From assembly GCA_937930465.1 (NCBI GenBank), contig CALGKV010000003.1:1-7700 (forward strand): a stretch of 7,700 bases of DNA, written 5' to 3'. Source of the DNA: Methanosuratincolales archaeon. GTDB lineage: Archaea > Thermoproteota > Methanomethylicia > Methanomethylicales > Methanomethylicaceae. Positions 6,267-7,700 of this stretch are shown piece by piece. Position numbers and translations under genes: made by a program. The stretch's first letter is position 1; every line of letters begins with the position of its first letter. The notes under the pieces are model-generated. The model made no database searches and was not told where the DNA came from. It saw only the letters and a program-made list of their open reading frames with translations.

Positions 6267-6348
6267 GGGCTGGGGATGAAGAAGCCGTCCCAGTCAAGTC
6301 AGAATGCTAAAGATGTTGAACCTGCGACGGACTGAGGGCGAAAGCCCC
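6266..6348 (+). ncRNA. Candidate box C/D-like guide sRNA in the pop5 3' region
   Basis: A GC-rich segment directly after the pop5 stop has the order expected of an archaeal C/D sRNA: C-like GGGATGA (6273-6279, one mismatch to RTGATGA), D'-like CAGA (6300-6303, one mismatch), C'-like AAGATGT (6310-6316, two mismatches) and an exact D box CTGA (6332-6335). Flanks GGGGCT (6266-6271) and AGCCCC (6343-6348) could pair. The first guide stretch (6284-6298) is complementary, with 12 Watson-Crick and 3 G-U pairs, to UUUGACUGGGGCGGU of the 23S rRNA P-loop, recalled from E. coli. The second stretch (6318-6331) is complementary to a variable-loop/T-arm type tRNA sequence (TCGCAGGTTC). Weak points are the degenerate C, D' and C' boxes and longer spacers (20 and 15) than usual. 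The same bases also hold a 19-codon ATG frame (6276-6335). This is a candidate only. Confidence 0.3.
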
Positions 6349-6394
6349 GCAGGGAAACTCCCTGCGCCCACTTTACATTTGTAAATTCCTTTTT
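6336..6394 (+). terminator. Tandem hairpins, palindrome and T-run ending the pop5/sRNA transcript
   Basis: Two hairpins lie side by side without a gap. The first is GGGC-GAAA-GCCC (6336-6347), a stem closed by a GNRA tetraloop. The second is CGCAGGGA-AAC-TCCCTGCG (6348-6366), 8 bp and perfect. They are followed by the palindrome TTTACA-TT-TGTAAA (6372-6385) and five T (6390-6394). This looks like a structured 3' end. The first hairpin competes with the possible outer pairing of the candidate sRNA. Confidence 0.45.
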
Positions 6395-6546
6395 CAAAAA
6401 AAAGAAACGTCTTTCTTGCATTTTCTAAATTTTTTTGAGCCAATATGGCTGTTTTTCAAACACACTGACAATTAAACATGGAGAATCTGAAATATTTTTT
6501 AATGCTGATGTCAGCAACTAATTCAAATTCACTTTTCAAGCGATAT
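6395..6546. promoter_or_regulatory. AT-rich upstream region with short perfect inverted repeats
   Basis: No gene is supported here, and base composition drops sharply to AT-rich. It contains an A8 run (6396-6403), AGCCA-ATA-TGGCT (6438-6450) and TGCTGA-TG-TCAGCA (6503-6516). The last is a 6-bp-arm palindrome about 30 bases upstream of the TATA box of the next gene, a sensible place for a dimeric regulator to bind. Which regulator is unknown. Confidence 0.35.
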
Positions 6547-6594
6547 CTTTAAAAGCTATTGAATAATAAGCCAATTGTTTTTCGGAGTGTAAGG
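6547..6594 (+). promoter_or_regulatory. Promoter and ribosome binding site of the Re-citrate synthase-like gene
   Basis: CTTTAAAAG (6547-6555) is a TATA-like box centred about 47 bases before the ATG at 6598. That would give a transcript start near 6577 and a leader of about 20 bases. GGAG (6584-6587) and AAGG (6591-6594) are possible ribosome binding sites. Confidence 0.5.
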
Positions 6595-6597
6595 CTG

Positions 6598-7700
6598 ATG
6601 TCCCTCCTTAACGAAAAGGCGCGCGACGACCTCCTAAGGGCACTGAAGGGAGAGCGTGTAGACTATTCCGAGGACGAAGTGACTGAGACCCAGTCGCCAA
6701 AGATTTACAAGGACATATTCCCGTTCGAGTCACCTCCAAAGATGGTCTGGGACGGGATAGACGTTCCCATGGAAATACCGGAGAATCTCTGGATCACTGA
6801 CACGACCTTCAGGGACGGGCAGCAGTCGAGGGATCCGTACACTGTGAACCAGATAGTCGACCTTTACAACTTTCTCCACCGCATCGGCGGGCCGAATGGC
6901 AAAGTACTCATGTCTGAATTCTTCCTTTACACTGCAAGGGACAAGGAGGCCGTATCGAGGGTGAGGGGGCTGGGGTACGGTTACCCTCGGATCACGGGAT
7001 GGATCAGGGCAAGCAAAGATGACCTTAAGATCGCCAAGGAAAACAAGGTCGATGAGGTAGGGATGCTTGCATCCATTTCTGACTACCATATATTCTACAA
7101 ATTCAAGGGGCTTAGCCGCTTCCAGGTGATCCAGAAATACCTCGATGTTGTTGAAGAGGGGCTGAAATCCGGCATAATCATGCGTGCGCATCTGGAGGAC
7201 TGCACCCGTGCAGACATCTTGGGGGTCGTCATCCCATTTGCGAAACGCTTGATGCAGCTATCTGAAAAGTACGGGATCCCTGTGAAGCTGAGGATCCCCG
7301 ACACGTTGGGGCTTGGGCTGCCCTGGTCAAAGGCTGCGTTGCCGAGGAGCATCCCCAAGATATTCTACCTGATGCGCCAACTTGCAGGCGTGCCCTCTGA
7401 GTACCTCGAGTTCCACGGACACAACGACTTCCACCTAGGGATCGCCAACGCCACTGCGGCTTGGATGTATGGCGCCTCTCTTAACAACACGACCTTGCTC
7501 GGCATCGGCGAGAGGGCAGGAAACGTCCCGCTTGAGGCTATGGTCTTCATATACTCCGGCCTAAAGGGGGGTCTAGACGGGATGAACACGCTTGCGATTA
7601 CAGAAATGGCGCAGTACTACAAGCGGAACATAGGCTACTACATACCTCCTTACTACCCGATTGTGGGAAGAAATTTCAATGTGACGAGGGCAGGCATCCA
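6598..7700 (+). CDS. Homocitrate/isopropylmalate synthase family enzyme, Re-citrate synthase-like, 3' end missing
   Basis: The frame is open from the ATG at 6598 to the window end (367 codons). It is a DRE-TIM metallolyase: DTTFRDGQQ (68-76) supplies the metal-binding Asp and catalytic Arg, HLEDCTRAD (198-206) the central acidic motif, and HGHND (273-277) the metal-binding HxH. IGERAGNVPLEA and NVTRAG near the end are also family features. The N-terminal extension before the barrel (K-I-Y-K-D-I-F-P-F...) and the WITDTTFRDGQQSR-PYT and GGPNG segments resemble Re-citrate synthase of Clostridium kluyveri and its relatives rather than LeuA. This is from memory, so citrate, homocitrate or a related 2-oxoacid product stays open. 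The reaction joins acetyl-CoA to a 2-oxoacid. Database entries of this type are often labelled 2-isopropylmalate synthase. It has its own promoter and is not part of the RNA-processing block. Confidence 0.85.
   Translation, partial: MSLLNEKARDDLLRALKGERVDYSEDEVTETQSPKIYKDIFPFESPPKMVWDGIDVPMEIPENLWITDTTFRDGQQSRDPYTVNQIVDLYNFLHRIGGPNGKVLMSEFFLYTARDKEAVSRVRGLGYGYPRITGWIRASKDDLKIAKENKVDEVGMLASISDYHIFYKFKGLSRFQVIQKYLDVVEEGLKSGIIMRAHLEDCTRADILGVVIPFAKRLMQLSEKYGIPVKLRIPDTLGLGLPWSKAALPRSIPKIFYLMRQLAGVPSEYLEFHGHNDFHLGIANATAAWMYGASLNNTTLLGIGERAGNVPLEAMVFIYSGLKGGLDGMNTLAITEMAQYYKRNIGYYIPPYYPIVGRNFNVTRAGI

Noticed and set aside
6276..6335. 19-codon frame starting with ATG after a GGGG stretch
   Set aside because: The predicted peptide MKKPSQSSQNAKDVEPATD is short, hydrophilic and unrecognised. 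It coincides with the candidate guide RNA boxes. There is no evidence of coding beyond the start and stop.
6300..6370. tRNA-like motif (GCAGGTTCAA) on the minus strand
   Set aside because: The T-arm does not close: GCAGG is not followed by CCTGC after the 7-base loop, and no D-arm or acceptor pairing can be found. Better explained as a guide-like complementarity or chance.
6478..6552. 24-codon frame in the AT-rich intergenic region
   Set aside because: No Shine-Dalgarno sequence. It runs through the palindrome and ends in the TATA-like box of the next gene, so it is most likely chance.

Overview
The window comes from an archaeon. The evidence is ribosomal protein L15e, the RNase P protein Pop5, an archaeal exosome-associated RNA-binding protein (COG1325/DUF54 type), an Obg/YchF-like GTPase with a TGS domain, and an archaeal GlmU-like sugar-nucleotide enzyme. 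TATA/BRE-type promoters and GTG/TTG start codons agree with this. The moderately GC-rich coding regions, AGG/AGA-rich arginine usage and AT-rich intergenic regions would suit a TACK-group lineage (Thermoproteota/Bathyarchaeia/Methanomethylicia-like), but I cannot fix the lineage from sequence alone.

Layout. 1-2527 (+) is a tightly packed gene string: the 3' part of a sugar-1-phosphate nucleotidylyltransferase/acetyltransferase, a radical SAM protein with a B12-binding-like N-terminus (4-bp GTGA overlap), and a small DUF2095-like protein (TGATG overlap). It meets the convergent GTPase gene (2524-3735, -) with a 4-bp tail-to-tail overlap. The GTPase and serA (3963-4889, +) diverge from a 227-bp region holding a promoter for each. 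serA is followed 18 bp later by rpl15e (4908-5426), which has a good BRE/TATA inside the end of serA and an inverted repeat plus T-run after its stop. Next come the DUF54-type exosome-associated protein (5494-5922) and pop5/rnp2 (5967-6266).

The order L15e - DUF54 - Pop5 is part of the archaeal exosome/RNase P/proteasome superoperon. Here the usual Rpp30 (rnp3) gene between DUF54 and Pop5 is absent, and the proteasome and exosome-core genes do not follow. In their place is a non-coding region (6267-6597). Its first 100 bases are GC-rich and structured, and could be a degenerate box C/D guide RNA. One part of it is complementary over 15 bases to the 23S rRNA P-loop as I recall it from E. coli. 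The rest is AT-rich, with short perfect inverted repeats and a promoter for a partial gene (6598 to the window end) of the homocitrate/isopropylmalate synthase family, most like Re-citrate synthase.

Functionally the centre of the window serves ribosome and RNA maturation: L15e, the exosome factor, RNase P and a possible rRNA-modification guide. It is flanked by metabolic genes for sugar-nucleotide activation, serine biosynthesis and citrate or branched-chain/2-oxoacid metabolism. No mobile element, CRISPR array or tRNA/rRNA gene was found.
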